From Cupriavidus necator (GTDB taxonomy: Bacteria; Pseudomonadota; Gammaproteobacteria; Burkholderiales; Burkholderiaceae): 64,000 nt of DNA. Each line of letters starts with the position of its first letter. The stretch's first letter is position 1. Under the pieces are notes generated by a model that ran no database searches, was not told the origin of the DNA, and saw nothing but the letters and a program-made list of their open reading frames with translations. Of this stretch, positions 9,901 through 19,019 are shown in pieces. The position numbers were made by a program, and so were the translations under genes. Location: the NCBI GenBank assembly GCA_022041995.1, contig CP074381.1:744001-808000 (forward strand), in the 5' to 3' direction.

Positions 9901-11510
9901 TCAGCTTGTGCCGCGCATCCTGCGCACACGCCAGGCAGCTATCCCCAGCACCAGCGCAAACAGCGCCAGCACCGGCGCGTTCCCCAGCGGATATAGGGCG
10001 TCAGCCCCTGCATGCCCTGCACCTCGGCCGCCAGCGTGCCGACCGTGAAGGTCGGCAGGCGTTGCTGCACCGAGCCGTCCGGGCGCACCACCGCGGTCAT
10101 GCCGGTATTGGTCGAGCGCAGCATCGGCCGGCGCGTTTCCAGCGCGCGCATGCGCGAGATCTGCAGGTGCTGGTCCAGCGCGATGGTGTCGCCGAACCAT
10201 GCCAGGTTGGTCAGGTTGGCCAGGACATTGGCCGGCGCCGGCTGCTGGCGCAGCGTCTGCGCGATTTCCTCGCCGAACAGATCCTCGTAGCAGATATTGG
10301 GCGCCACGCGCACGCCGCGCACCGGCAGCGAGGCCTGGTCGAGCCCGCCGCGGCGGAAGTCGCCCAGCGGCATCTTCATCATGTCGACGAACCAGCGGAA
10401 CCCCAGCGGGATGAATTCGCCGAATGGCACCAGGTGGTGCTTGTTGTAGCGGTACAGGCGTTCGGTCTCGGGGCCCAGGCCGAAGACGCTGTTGGTGAAG
10501 TCCACCGGGGAGTCGGCGCCGGCGGCGCCGAACAGCACCGTGGTGCCGCTGGCCAGTGCATAGTCGCGCACCGCCACGGCCACGTCGACCGGCAGCTCTT
10601 GCAGGATGACCGGGAACGCGGTTTCCGGCGTGACCACGAGGTCGGCCGGCGCGGCCGTGATCATGTCCCGGTACAGCTCGATCGAGCGCTGGATGCCGGC
10701 GGGCTCGAACTTGATGTCCTGGGCGACGTTGCCTTGCAGCAGCCGCACCGACAGCGGCTTGCCGGCGGGCGTGGTCCAGGCCAGAGGTGCCAGCGCGGCG
10801 CCCGCGGCGGGCAGGGCCAGTGCCAGTGCCAGTGCGCCCAGCGCCCGGCCGCGTTCGCCGCGGCCCAGTCCGCGTACGGCAGCCGCCAGCAGTGCCGCCA
10901 CCGCGGCTGCCAGGGCGCCGATGCCGTACACACCCACCAGCGGCGCGAAGCCGGCCAGTGGGCCATCGGTATGGGCATACCCGCCCGACAGCCACGGGAA
11001 GCCGGTGAAGACCACGCCCCGCAGCCATTCGGCGAGACCCCAGGCAGCGCCGAAGGCCAGCGGCGCCAGCAGCGTGGCCCTGGGCAGGCGCGCCGTCAGC
11101 CGATGCCACAGCGCGCCGGCCAGCGCCGGGTAGAGCGACAGGAAGCCCGAGAACAGCACCACCGCGAGCGCGGCCATCCACGCCGGCATCTCGCCGTAGA
11201 CGTGCATGCTGATATAGAGCCACCAGATGCCGGACAGGAACCAGCCCAGCCCGAAGGCATAGCCAGTGGCGGCGGCCAGGCGCGCGCGCGGCGCGTCGGC
11301 CATCAGCGCGGCCAGGCCGGCCAGCGACAGGATCTGCAGCCACCACCAGTCATGGGGAGCAAAGGCTTGCGTATGGGCGATGCCAAGCACGCCGGCCAGC
11401 AGCAGCCGCGCCATGGCCGCTGTGCGCGAATGCGCGCGCGTGCCAGGCACGCCCGTCGGGGCGGCGTCGGCAGCGGCGGCGCCGTTGAGGATCGGGGCGG
11501 AACGCTTCAT
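9901..11510 (-). pseudogene. lnt: apolipoprotein N-acyltransferase; frame broken by a one-base deletion near 9982-9985 (probably a sequence error)
   Basis: Lnt adds the third acyl chain to the N-terminal Cys of lipoproteins at the inner membrane. About 500 residues are intact: several N-terminal membrane spans and a C-terminal nitrilase domain with the catalytic triad visible as VVTPETAFPV (Glu), YNKHHLVPFGEF (Lys) and PNICYEDLFG (Cys). Near the end the frame breaks in the codons for YIRWGNAPV. The natural last helix, LALFALVLGIAAWRVRRMRG, is in the next frame, stopping at 9901. With one base restored the protein is about 536 residues. As read only the last helix is altered. Its start overlaps the corC stop by four bases. 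Confidence 0.92.
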
Positions 11511-12394
11511 GCGCCGGCCGCGCCCGCGATGTCGCCGTTGGATTCGCGGTGCACCTGCAGCAGGTGCACCTGCCGTGCGTCGGCGCGCAGCACCTCGAAG
11601 CGGATCGGCGGCAGGGTGATGACCTCGCCGCGGTGGGGCACGTGGCCCACGTGGTTGGACAGCAGCCCGCCCACGGTATCGACGTCGTGGTCGGAGAAGG
11701 CGGTGCCGAAGGCCTCGTTGAACTGGGCGATCTCGGTCAGGCCGTGCACGCGCCAGCTGCCGTCGGGCATTGGCAGGATATTGTCCTGGTCTTCGTCCAG
11801 GTCGAACTCATCCTCGATGTCGCCCACGATCTGCTCCAGCACGTCCTCGATCGTCACCAGGCCGGCCACGCCGCCGTACTCGTCGACGACCATGGCGATA
11901 TGGTTGCGGTTGATGCGGAAGTCGCGCAGCAGGATGTTCAGGCGCTTGGACTCGGGGATGAACACCGCCGGGCGCAGGGTCTCGCGCAGGTCGAAGGCGG
12001 GGTCGGTGTAGTAGCGCAGCAGGTCCTTGGCCAGCAGGATGCCGATGATGTTGTCACGGCTGCCTTCGTAGACCGGGAAGCGCGAGTGCGCCGTCTGCTG
12101 CATAAAGGGGATGAACGCCTCCGGGGCGTCCGCGATATTGACCATATCCATCTGCGCGCGCGGCACCATGATGTCGCTCGCGGTCAGTTCGGAGACCTGG
12201 AACACGCCCTCGATCATCGACAGCGAGTCGGCGTCGATCAGGTTGCGCTCATGCGCTTCCTGGAGCACTTCGAGCAATTCCGCGCGGGTGTCCGGCTCGG
12301 GGGAAATCAGGTCTGACAGGCGTTCGAGAAGCGATCTGGGTCGATCGGCCTGCTTCAGGTAAGCGGGCTTCGAACTGGGATAGGGGTCGTTCAT
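11507..12394 (-). CDS. corC: CorC/HlyC-family CBS-domain protein (magnesium/cobalt efflux or transport accessory)
   Basis: 295 residues with two CBS domains (about 65-190, including SDIMVPRAQMDMV and VVDEYGGVAGLVTIEDVLE) and a C-terminal CorC_HlyC domain (DTVGGLLSNHVGHVPHRGE). There is no DUF21 membrane domain, so it is the soluble short form, linked by genetics to Mg/Co handling in other bacteria. ATG 12394 is chosen for the MNDPYPSSKP start. It is coupled to lnt by an ATGA overlap. Upstream, where ybeY would normally adjoin, a composite insertion sequence begins only 44 bases away. Confidence 0.92.
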   Translation of the reverse strand: MNDPYPSSKPAYLKQADRPRSLLERLSDLISPEPDTRAELLEVLQEAHERNLIDADSLSMIEGVFQVSELTASDIMVPRAQMDMVNIADAPEAFIPFMQQTAHSRFPVYEGSRDNIIGILLAKDLLRYYTDPAFDLRETLRPAVFIPESKRLNILLRDFRINRNHIAMVVDEYGGVAGLVTIEDVLEQIVGDIEDEFDLDEDQDNILPMPDGSWRVHGLTEIAQFNEAFGTAFSDHDVDTVGGLLSNHVGHVPHRGEVITLPPIRFEVLRADARQVHLLQVHRESNGDIAGAAGA

Positions 12395-12438
12395 TTCGCG
12401 GCGAGCGCGTGGTGGAGATCGTCTGAAGGATACACTAA

Positions 12439-12463
12439 GGAACGAGTGAGAAATAACTTCCCG
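12439..12463 (+). repeat. left inverted repeat of the ISAzo13-like element
   Basis: It pairs with 15168-15192. The inner 14 bases GAAATAACTTCCCG and the outer six GGAACG are identical in both ends; the centre differs. Confidence 0.85.
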
Positions 12464-12530
12464 AAGTGGACCTGGCGTGCGCAAAGCGACGCGGGTAAGA
12501 TGTGATGCCTCTGGAGGACAAACGATGCAG

Positions 12531-12540
12531 GCTGGTTACC
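12531..12540 (+). repeat. target-site duplication of the IS4 element (left copy)
   Basis: GCTGGTTACC occurs here and again at 13967-13976, directly flanking the element. Joining the two copies restores the ISAzo13 transposase frame (MQAGYRAEV), which proves that the IS4 element is the younger arrival. Confidence 0.92.
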
Positions 12541-13966
12541 CAATCCACCCAAGATAAGGACATCAGCAAGCCTTATAGGCGGCATGTCGATGAGGTTTCT
12601 GGCGAGGCGGACGTGGTTTAGCGCGAACCGGTCGCACGCGATGGGTACGTGTTGCGATCAAGGCCAAGGTCTCATTCAGCGCAGCCTTGGCCCAGCGCAG
12701 TCCCAGTAGCGCCGCTGGCAGGACAGGTTTGAGAGCGGTGATGGCGTAGGTTCGGATGATCCGATAGTTCGAGTCAATCTCATGTTCCTGCACGGCGCTG
12801 AAGCAGCATAGAGCGTGCAGGTTATCACTGAGGATTTTGGCGCCGAAGTCCTGCCTGGCAGCCAACTGCGAGAGGCCGGACAGATGTTCGAGTCCCATGC
12901 GGTGCTTGAGGCGTTTGTACGCCTCCTCGAGGCGCCAGCGTTGATGGTAAAGGTCGCGGAAGGTGGCCGCTGGATAGCGGTGCATGTCGAGCAGATTGGT
13001 GATGAGCACGCGCACCTTGCCGGCTGGCGAGATCTGCCGGATCAGCCGAACGGTCTGCGGGGTAGCCGCACACTCGTAGTCGCGCGCGTCAATGCGGGCT
13101 GGAGCGGGGAGCGTGACGATGGCCTCGTCACGGCCAGAGCGCACGAAGCGCCGTACGGCAGCAAAGCCGCTGCCGTCGGCACGCATGCAGAAAGGGATGT
13201 TTCGTTGGTTGAGTACGGCCACCAGCCAGCGGGCGGGGTAGCCGCGGTCGAGCAAGAGCAAGTCGTCGGATTGCAGGCGGTCCAGATGCTCGAACAGGAT
13301 CTGGCGTTCGTTCTCGTACACGCTGTGTAATGAGGCGGCGAGCATGATCTCGGCCCCAGGCAGGTACAGGCCGAAGGCAAGTTGATCGCGGCTGGCGGCT
13401 CGAGGCAGATGGCTGTGGCGAATGGCGAAACGCAGGTGTGAAGCGTCCGCGGCGACCAGCCGAAAGCCATGCCAGCGTGGCAAATGGTTGGAGACGTGCT
13501 GAAGTAGCCAGTCATTGAGGTGAGCAAAGACATCGCCGCCGAGCTTGCTGCGAGCCTGGGCGAAGGCTTGTTCACTGACGCAACGGCGCAAGGTGTTTTG
13601 GCGGGCGAGCGTGGCGAAGAATTGATCGAGCTCGGCTTGCATGCCCATACGCAAGTTGCCGAGCATGAAGGAGATCAGTGTCGGCAGGGTGAGCTTGCGC
13701 TGCCGGGTGAAGGCGGCCGGATGCTCTGGATGACGGGCAAGATCGTGAAAGACCTTGGTGTGCAGATATTGGGCAAGTGCAGCGAACAAATCGGACAGGG
13801 GCATGAGAGCCAAGCGAAGATCGAGAAGCGATCCTCTATTGGCCGCCGCCCTGCTTGCGCTAAACATCCAGCGCAAGCAGGGCGGCGGCCCCTCGAACCT
13901 CGTCACCTGTCAAGCGTTCTCGGCGCCAATTGCGATTTTATTTGGCGGCTTATCTTGGGTGGATTG
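12541..13966 (-). mobile_element. IS4-family insertion sequence nested in the ISAzo13-like element
   Basis: 1426 bp bounded by perfect 18-base inverted repeats, CAATCCACCCAAGATAAG at 12541-12558 and its complement at 13949-13966, and flanked by 10-base direct repeats. The single transposase is uninterrupted and on the minus strand. It looks intact and is possibly active. Confidence 0.93.
12563..13804 (-). CDS. IS4-family transposase
   Basis: DDE transposase of the nested element, 413 residues from ATG 13804 (MPLSDLFAALAQYL); a GTG at 13906 would add 34 residues. The catalytic region shows VAADASHLRF (first Asp), DLLLLDRGYP (second Asp) and YHQRWRLEEAYKRLK, the Y-x2-R-x3-E-x6-K signature of IS4 enzymes. 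The C-terminus is basic (RPVRAKPRPPRQKPHRH). There are no stops or frame changes, unlike the host element. The stop codon is four bases inside the left terminal repeat. Confidence 0.93.
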   Translation of the reverse strand: MPLSDLFAALAQYLHTKVFHDLARHPEHPAAFTRQRKLTLPTLISFMLGNLRMGMQAELDQFFATLARQNTLRRCVSEQAFAQARSKLGGDVFAHLNDWLLQHVSNHLPRWHGFRLVAADASHLRFAIRHSHLPRAASRDQLAFGLYLPGAEIMLAASLHSVYENERQILFEHLDRLQSDDLLLLDRGYPARWLVAVLNQRNIPFCMRADGSGFAAVRRFVRSGRDEAIVTLPAPARIDARDYECAATPQTVRLIRQISPAGKVRVLITNLLDMHRYPAATFRDLYHQRWRLEEAYKRLKHRMGLEHLSGLSQLAARQDFGAKILSDNLHALCCFSAVQEHEIDSNYRIIRTYAITALKPVLPAALLGLRWAKAALNETLALIATRTHRVRPVRAKPRPPRQKPHRHAAYKAC

Positions 13967-13976
13967 GCTGGTTACC
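13949..13976 (+). repeat. right inverted repeat of the IS4 element and right copy of its target duplication
   Basis: 13949-13966 is the exact complement of 12541-12558. GCTGGTTACC at 13967-13976 repeats 12531-12540. Confidence 0.92.
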
Positions 13977-15167
13977 GGGCTGAGGTTGAAACGCGGATGA
14001 AGCGGCTGTACGCGCGCTTGTCGGAGAAGGACCGACGGCGGTATGCGGCTGTGGAGGCGGACAAGCTGGGCCATGGCGGTTTCGAATATATTGCGAAACT
14101 GTTTGAAATGGACCCGAAAACAATTAGACAAGGGCTAAAGGACCTGGAAGAAGAGCTGGATCCGGTTGGAGAGCGGATCCGAAAAAAAGGGGCGTAAATC
14201 CAGGTTAACGGACCATCCGGAGTGGAACGCGGTATTTCTAGATGTGGTGCGAGAGCATACGGCGGGTAATCCACAACACGGCATCATCTGGACGGATCTG
14301 AAGCCACGCGAAATCGCACAGGCGATGACGCAGCAAGTAGGCGAACGGGTGAGCGTGCGAACGGTCCGGCAGCTGCTAAAGCGCAACGGTTTTTCCCGGC
14401 GGCAATCACAGAAAAAGAAGTCGTTCAAGTCCCACGCACAACGCGACGTACAATTTCAGCGTATTACGCAACTCAAGGCGGAATATCTCGAAGACGACCA
14501 GCCTGTCCTCAGCATCGATACGAAGAAGAAGGAGATGCTGGGCAATTTCTATCGCGACGGCAAGCTCTACACGCGCGAGCAGCTTGAAGTCCTCGACCAT
14601 GATTTTCCGAGCTACAGCGAAGGCAAGGTCATCCCGCATGGGCTGTACGACATCGGGCTGAACAAGGCACATGTGAACATCGGGGTGAGCCGTGACACGA
14701 CGCAGTTTGCCTGCGACAGCGTAGCGCACTGGTGGGAAAAACAGGGTCGCGCCGATTATCCCCAAGCCACACGGTTACTGCTACTGTGCGATGGCGGAGG
14801 TAGCAACCCAAGTGATTCGTGGCTTTTCAAAGCGGATCTGCAAGATCTGGCAGACCGGCTCGGACTGGAAATCCGGGTGGCCCACTACGCCCCATACTGC
14901 TCGAAACATAATCCGATCGAGCACCGCGTGTTTCCACACATTACGCGAGCCTGTGCTGGCGTAGTCTTCAGCAGCGTTAGTCTGGTTCGTGAACTGATCG
15001 AAAAAGCCTGCACAAAAACCGGACTGAAAGTTACTGCTGACATTCTTGACGGAGTCTATGAAGCCGGACGGACAGTCACTCGTTGCGTCCGTGCTTCACT
15101 GAACATCGAGTACGACTCAACCTTGCCTGCGTGGAACTACAGCATCCGCTCACGGAACGCCGCATAG

Positions 15168-15192
15168 CGGGAAGTTATTTCGAGCACGTTCC
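15168..15192 (-). repeat. right inverted repeat of the ISAzo13-like element
   Basis: It begins CGGGAAGTTATTTC right after the transposase stop and ends CACGTTCC; it is the imperfect complement of 12439-12463. Confidence 0.85.
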
Positions 15193-15284
15193 TAAAAGCC
15201 CGTCAGTCCCGTGACAGCGGGCAGTGGCCTGAGACCATATGTGCGGCAGGCGGCACTCAACCAGCGCCGCCTGTGACAAGGGAA

Positions 15285-16031
15285 TCACGCGGTGCGGTCG
15301 CCCTGGTAGGGATCGGCGTAGCCCAGCGCCTGCAGCGTCTCGGTCTCGATCGCTTCCATTTCCTCGGCCTCGGCGTCTTCGTCGTGCTCGTAGCCTTGCG
15401 CGTGCAGCACGCCGTGCACGATCAGGTGGGCATAGTGCGCCTCCAGCGGCTTGCGCTGCTCGCGCGCCTCGGCTTCCACCACCGGGCAGCACAGCACGAT
15501 GTCGCCCGTGACCGGATCGGCTTCGTTCTCGGCATAGGCAAAGGTCAGCACGTTGGTGGCGTAGTCCTTGCCGCGATAGGTGCGGTTCAGCGTGCGCCCC
15601 TCTTCCTCACCGACAAAGCGGATGGTCAGCGCGGCATCGGCATACAGCGCCGACTTGACCCAGGTTTCGATCTTGCGGCGCGCCGGCAGGCCATCGCCCT
15701 TGCCGACGCCGTCGCCGTGCTGGACCTCCAGCTCCACTGCCGGCGGCGTGGCCGGCGTGCCGGTGGTGGTGGTCAGCGGCGTGGCGGTCACGGCCACCGA
15801 CAGTGCGTCATGATTGTCCGGGCGCACCAGCAGGCCGGCCTGCTGGTTGGTGTCGGTGTGCTCGGCCAGCAGCGCGATCACGCCGTCGGCGGCCTGCGAC
15901 AGGTCCAGCGTCAGGCTGCGGCCGTCGGGCAGTTGCACGCGCAGCGCGTGCGCGGCGCTCTTGCGCGCGCGGCCGTCGCCGTCGAACAGGGTCAGGCTCA
16001 CGGCGGAAGACTTGGATTTCTGGGATTTCAA
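15285..16031 (-). CDS. ybeY: endoribonuclease YbeY with an extended N-terminus
   Basis: YbeY is a zinc-dependent RNase acting in 16S rRNA 3'-end maturation and 70S quality control. The zinc motif [12 protein letters not shown] (H-x3-H-x5-H) lies near residue 212, after [18 protein letters not shown] and [10 protein letters not shown], all family hallmarks. The protein is 248 residues against about 155 in E. coli; the extra ~100 N-terminal residues include an acidic and Thr-rich part and are not recognised. The start appears to be TTG 16031, directly abutting the phoH stop; a GTG ten codons later is an alternative. The next operon gene, corC, is now separated by the insertion sequences. Confidence 0.9.
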   Translation of the reverse strand: MKSQKSKSSAVSLTLFDGDGRARKSAAHALRVQLPDGRSLTLDLSQAADGVIALLAEHTDTNQQAGLLVRPDNHDALSVAVTATPLTTTTGTPATPPAVELEVQHGDGVGKGDGLPARRKIETWVKSALYADAALTIRFVGEEEGRTLNRTYRGKDYATNVLTFAYAENEADPVTGDIVLCCPVVEAEAREQRKPLEAHYAHLIVHGVLHAQGYEHDEDAEAEEMEAIETETLQALGYADPYQGDRTA

Positions 16032-17030
16032 TTAAGCGTCCTTGTGCTGGGCGTGGTATTCGTCATAGGCATCGACGATGCGGGCCACCAGCGGATGGCG
16101 CACCACGTCGATGCTGGTAAAGCGGGTGCAGGCGATGCCGCGCACTTCGCGCAGCACATGCTGCGCTTCCACCAGGCCGCTCTTCTGTCCCTTGGGCAGG
16201 TCGATCTGGGTGATGTCGCCGGTGATCACCGCCTTGGAGCCGAAGCCGATCCGCGTGAGGAACATCTTCATCTGCTCGGGCGTGGTGTTCTGCGCTTCGT
16301 CCAGGATGATGAAGGCATGGTTCAGCGTGCGCCCGCGCATGTAGGCGAGCGGCGCGATCTCGATCATCTGCCGCTCGAACATCTTCTGCGTGCGGTCGAA
16401 GCCGAGCAGGTCATACAGCGCGTCGTACAGCGGGCGCAGGTACGGGTCGACCTTCTGCGCCAGGTCGCCCGGCAGGAAGCCCAGCCGCTCGCCGGCCTCC
16501 ACCGCCGGGCGTGTCAGCACGATGCGCTTGACCGCGTCGCGCTCCAGCGCATCGACTGCGCACGCCACCGCCAGGTAGGTCTTGCCGGTGCCGGCCGGGC
16601 CGATGCCCATGGTCAGGTCGTGCGACAGGATGTTGCGCAGGTAGTCGCGCTGCGCCACGGTGCGGCCCTGCAGGCCGGCGCGGCGGGTGTGCAGCACCGG
16701 CGATTCGTCGCCGATCTCGCGCGCTTCGGCATCGTCGCCGTTGCCGGGCAGGTAGCTGCCGTGCGCCGAGATCTGGCGCGTTTCCACCAGGCCCAGCTGC
16801 ACGTCGTCGATCGACAGCGGCGTGCGCGCCTGGTTGTAGAAGCGCTCCAGCGCCAGCGCGGCGTCCTGCGCATTGCCGCCGCGCACCGTCATGCGGTGGC
16901 CGCGGCGCTGGATGTTCACGTCCAGCGCCTGCTCGATCTGGCGCAGGTTCTCGTCGAGCGGGCCGCACAGGTTCTGCAGCCGGGTATTGTCGTCCTTGGG
17001 AGCGACGAATTCTGCGGATGGGACTTTCAT
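16032..17030 (-). CDS. phoH: PhoH-family ATPase (PhoL/YbeZ)
   Basis: A cytosolic P-loop ATPase, partner of YbeY in ribosome/RNA metabolism by gene association. The 332 residues contain an N-terminal KH-like part, Walker [16 protein letters not shown] (about 130-140) and Walker [12 protein letters not shown], both matching PhoH. The stop TAA touches the putative TTG start of ybeY, so the two are tightly coupled. miaB lies 33 bases upstream on the same strand. Confidence 0.94.
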   Translation of the reverse strand: MKVPSAEFVAPKDDNTRLQNLCGPLDENLRQIEQALDVNIQRRGHRMTVRGGNAQDAALALERFYNQARTPLSIDDVQLGLVETRQISAHGSYLPGNGDDAEAREIGDESPVLHTRRAGLQGRTVAQRDYLRNILSHDLTMGIGPAGTGKTYLAVACAVDALERDAVKRIVLTRPAVEAGERLGFLPGDLAQKVDPYLRPLYDALYDLLGFDRTQKMFERQMIEIAPLAYMRGRTLNHAFIILDEAQNTTPEQMKMFLTRIGFGSKAVITGDITQIDLPKGQKSGLVEAQHVLREVRGIACTRFTSIDVVRHPLVARIVDAYDEYHAQHKDA

Positions 17031-17063
17031 CAGTTGGCGATGGCCTCGCTGGATGGTGCCTGG

Positions 17064-18416
17064 TTACTGCCGAACCACGATCTCGCCGCGCAGCGAGTGC
17101 GGGAACGCCTGCGTGATGCTGACGTCGACCAGTTGGCCGACCAGCCGGTCGCGGCCGGCCTGGGGCACGCCCGGTAGCGCGAAGTTGACCACGCGGTTGT
17201 TCTCGGTGCGCCCGTGCAGCTCGGTCGGGTCCTTGCGCGCCGGGCCTTCCACCAGGATGCGCTGCACCGTGCCGACCATGTTCTGGCTGATGCGCTGCAC
17301 GTTTTCCTCGATGGTGGCCTGCAGGCGCTGCAGCCGGCGCAGCTTGACCTCGTGCGGGGTGTCGTCGTGCAGATTGGCGGCGGGCGTGCCCGGGCGCGGG
17401 CTGAAGATGAACGAGAACGAGGTGTCGTAGCCGATCTCCTCGATCATCGCCATCAGCTTCTCGAAGTCGGCATCGGTCTCGCCGGGGAAGCCGACGATGA
17501 AGTCCGACGACATCGACATATCCGGGCGCAGCGCGCGCAGCTTGCGGATGATGCTCTTGTACTCCAGCACGCTGTAGCCGCGCTTCATCGCCATCAGGAT
17601 GCGGTCGGAGGCATGCTGCACCGGCAGGTGCAGGTGGTTCACCAGCTTGTCGCAGCGGCCGTACAGCTCGACCAGGCGCGAGGTGAATTCCTTCGGGTGG
17701 CTGGTGGTGTAGCGGATGCGCTCGATGCCGGGGATCTCGGCGATGTACTCGATCAGCAGCGCAAAGTCGGCGATCTCGGTGGTGTCGCCCATCTTGCCGC
17801 GGTAGGCGTTGACGTTCTGGCCCAGCAGCGTGACTTCACGCACGCCCTGTTCGGCCAGGCCGGCAACCTCGGCCAGCACGTCCTCGAACGGGCGCGACAC
17901 TTCCTCGCCGCGAGTGTAGGGCACCACGCAATAGCTGCAGTATTTGGAGCAGCCTTCCATGATCGACACAAAGGCACTCGGGCCTTCCACGCGCGCCGGC
18001 GGCAGGTGGTCGAACTTCTCGATCTCGGGGAAGGAGATGTCCACCTGCGACTGGCCGGTGCGCTGGCGGCGCGCGATCAGGTCGGGCAGGCGGTGCAGTG
18101 TCTGCGGGCCGAACACCACGTCGACATACGGCGCGCGCGAGACGATGCTGGCGCCTTCCTGGCTGGCCACGCAGCCGCCCACGCCGATCACCAGGTCGGG
18201 TTTGGCGGCCTTGAGCGCCTTCATCCGGCCCAGTTCCGAGAACACCTTCTCCTGCGCCTTCTCGCGCACCGAGCAGGTGTTGAACAGGATCACGTCGGCG
18301 TCTTCGACGCGGTCGGTGGGTTCCAGCCCCTGGCTGGCGTTGAGGACGTCGACCATCTTGCCCGAGTCGTACTCGTTCATCTGGCAGCCGTACGTCTTGA
18401 CGAAAACTTTCTTCAT
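17064..18416 (-). CDS. miaB: tRNA-2-methylthio-N6-dimethylallyladenosine synthase
   Basis: A radical-SAM methylthiotransferase that adds the 2-methylthio group to i6A37 of tRNAs; it carries two 4Fe-4S clusters. The 450-residue protein starts [20 protein letters not shown] with the first cluster Cys. [13 protein letters not shown] and GVGGCVAS supply the next two. The radical-SAM motif is [15 protein letters not shown] (near 155-170), and a TRAM domain closes the protein. It heads the miaB-phoH-ybeY-(corC-lnt) operon. Confidence 0.96.
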   Translation of the reverse strand: MKKVFVKTYGCQMNEYDSGKMVDVLNASQGLEPTDRVEDADVILFNTCSVREKAQEKVFSELGRMKALKAAKPDLVIGVGGCVASQEGASIVSRAPYVDVVFGPQTLHRLPDLIARRQRTGQSQVDISFPEIEKFDHLPPARVEGPSAFVSIMEGCSKYCSYCVVPYTRGEEVSRPFEDVLAEVAGLAEQGVREVTLLGQNVNAYRGKMGDTTEIADFALLIEYIAEIPGIERIRYTTSHPKEFTSRLVELYGRCDKLVNHLHLPVQHASDRILMAMKRGYSVLEYKSIIRKLRALRPDMSMSSDFIVGFPGETDADFEKLMAMIEEIGYDTSFSFIFSPRPGTPAANLHDDTPHEVKLRRLQRLQATIEENVQRISQNMVGTVQRILVEGPARKDPTELHGRTENNRVVNFALPGVPQAGRDRLVGQLVDVSITQAFPHSLRGEIVVRQ

Positions 18417-18504
18417 ATGCCGATCTCAGTGGTTGACCTGGGGGCATCAGGGTGTTGCAACAACACGGCCGGCGCGTGGGACACGCCGGTCGCACTTCCG
18501 GGGA

Positions 18505-18906
18505 CTACGATTTTTTCTTCAGCGCCTTCTGTTCCGGCTCGCTCAGCACCCAGGCGGTCAGCAACTGGCCATACAGGTCCAGCTTGTACCGCACCGGCAG
18601 CTTCTGGCCCGCCACCGCGGCACTGGCCAGCAACTGGTTGTCGGTGCCGAACAGGCGCAGGCCTGGCGCCACGCCGACGGTCTTGCCATCGAGCGTGGCC
18701 GTCTGCGGCGCACCGGCAGACGGCGTGGCGATAACGAGCCTGGCCGCCTGCGCATCGTCCGGGATCACCCGCGCCGGCTGGGCCATCGCGCTTGCCGCAC
18801 CGAGCAGCAGGGCGGCGGCGCAGGCCAGCGTTGGCAACAGCTTGCGGGCGCGCCTGGGTTGGACAGACTCCGGCGCCTCGCGGCGCGCATCACGACCTGC
18901 TGGCAT
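18505..18906 (-). CDS. small secreted protein of unknown function
   Basis: Function not recognised. From ATG 18906 (MPAGRDARREAP) the 133-residue product has a basic N-terminus and a hydrophobic stretch LLPTLACAAALLLGAASAMA with an AMAQ cleavage site near residue 43. The mature domain of about 90 residues is predicted periplasmic and ends with Lys-rich LKKKS. It is upstream of miaB on the same strand, 88 bases away. The ClC channel gene stops 113 bases beyond its start. Confidence 0.75.
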   Translation of the reverse strand: MPAGRDARREAPESVQPRRARKLLPTLACAAALLLGAASAMAQPARVIPDDAQAARLVIATPSAGAPQTATLDGKTVGVAPGLRLFGTDNQLLASAAVAGQKLPVRYKLDLYGQLLTAWVLSEPEQKALKKKS

Positions 18907-19019
18907 GGGGGAGAACTCCGACAAATGGGACGACGCGTTGGCGGGAATGGCCCAAAGGCGGTCGCAACCCGCCATTTTACCCCGCCGGCGGCCTTGCCGG
19001 GTCGGCGATGCGGCCGGGC

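Larger units (their letters stand above)
12525..15167 (+). pseudogene. ISAzo13-family transposase, split by an IS4 insertion and by a frame change at an A7G4 run
   Basis: A DDE transposase of the ISAzo13 (Rhodopirellula-type) family. It starts at ATG 12525 behind GGAGG (12513-12517). Five codons later it is interrupted by the IS4 element and resumes at 13967-13977 as AGYRAEVETRMKRLYARLSE. The first frame ends at 14197. The remainder, KSRLTDHPEWNAVFLDVV to 15167, is in the next frame; the switch falls at A7 (14182-14188) followed by G4 (14189-14192). The second part holds LSIDTKKKEMLGNF, LLLLCDGGGSN and HNPIEHRVFPHITRA with the catalytic acidic residues. Without the insert the coding span has one base too many, so slippage on the A/G run could rejoin it. 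In the present state it cannot make an intact transposase. Confidence 0.85.
12439..15192 (+). mobile_element. ISAzo13-like insertion sequence, disrupted by a nested IS4-family element
   Basis: Ends are 25-base imperfect inverted repeats: 12439-12463 begins GGAACG and ends GAAATAACTTCCCG; 15168-15192 is its complement with four or so differences. TAA flanks both ends (12436-12438 and 15193-15195), a probable 3-base target duplication. Removing the nested element and its duplication leaves about 1318 bp, a normal size. The transposase is on the plus strand. The site is the gap between ybeY and corC. Confidence 0.88.

Noticed and set aside
16873..18734. Long plus-strand frames across phoH and miaB
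   Set aside because: Shadows of well-supported minus-strand genes.
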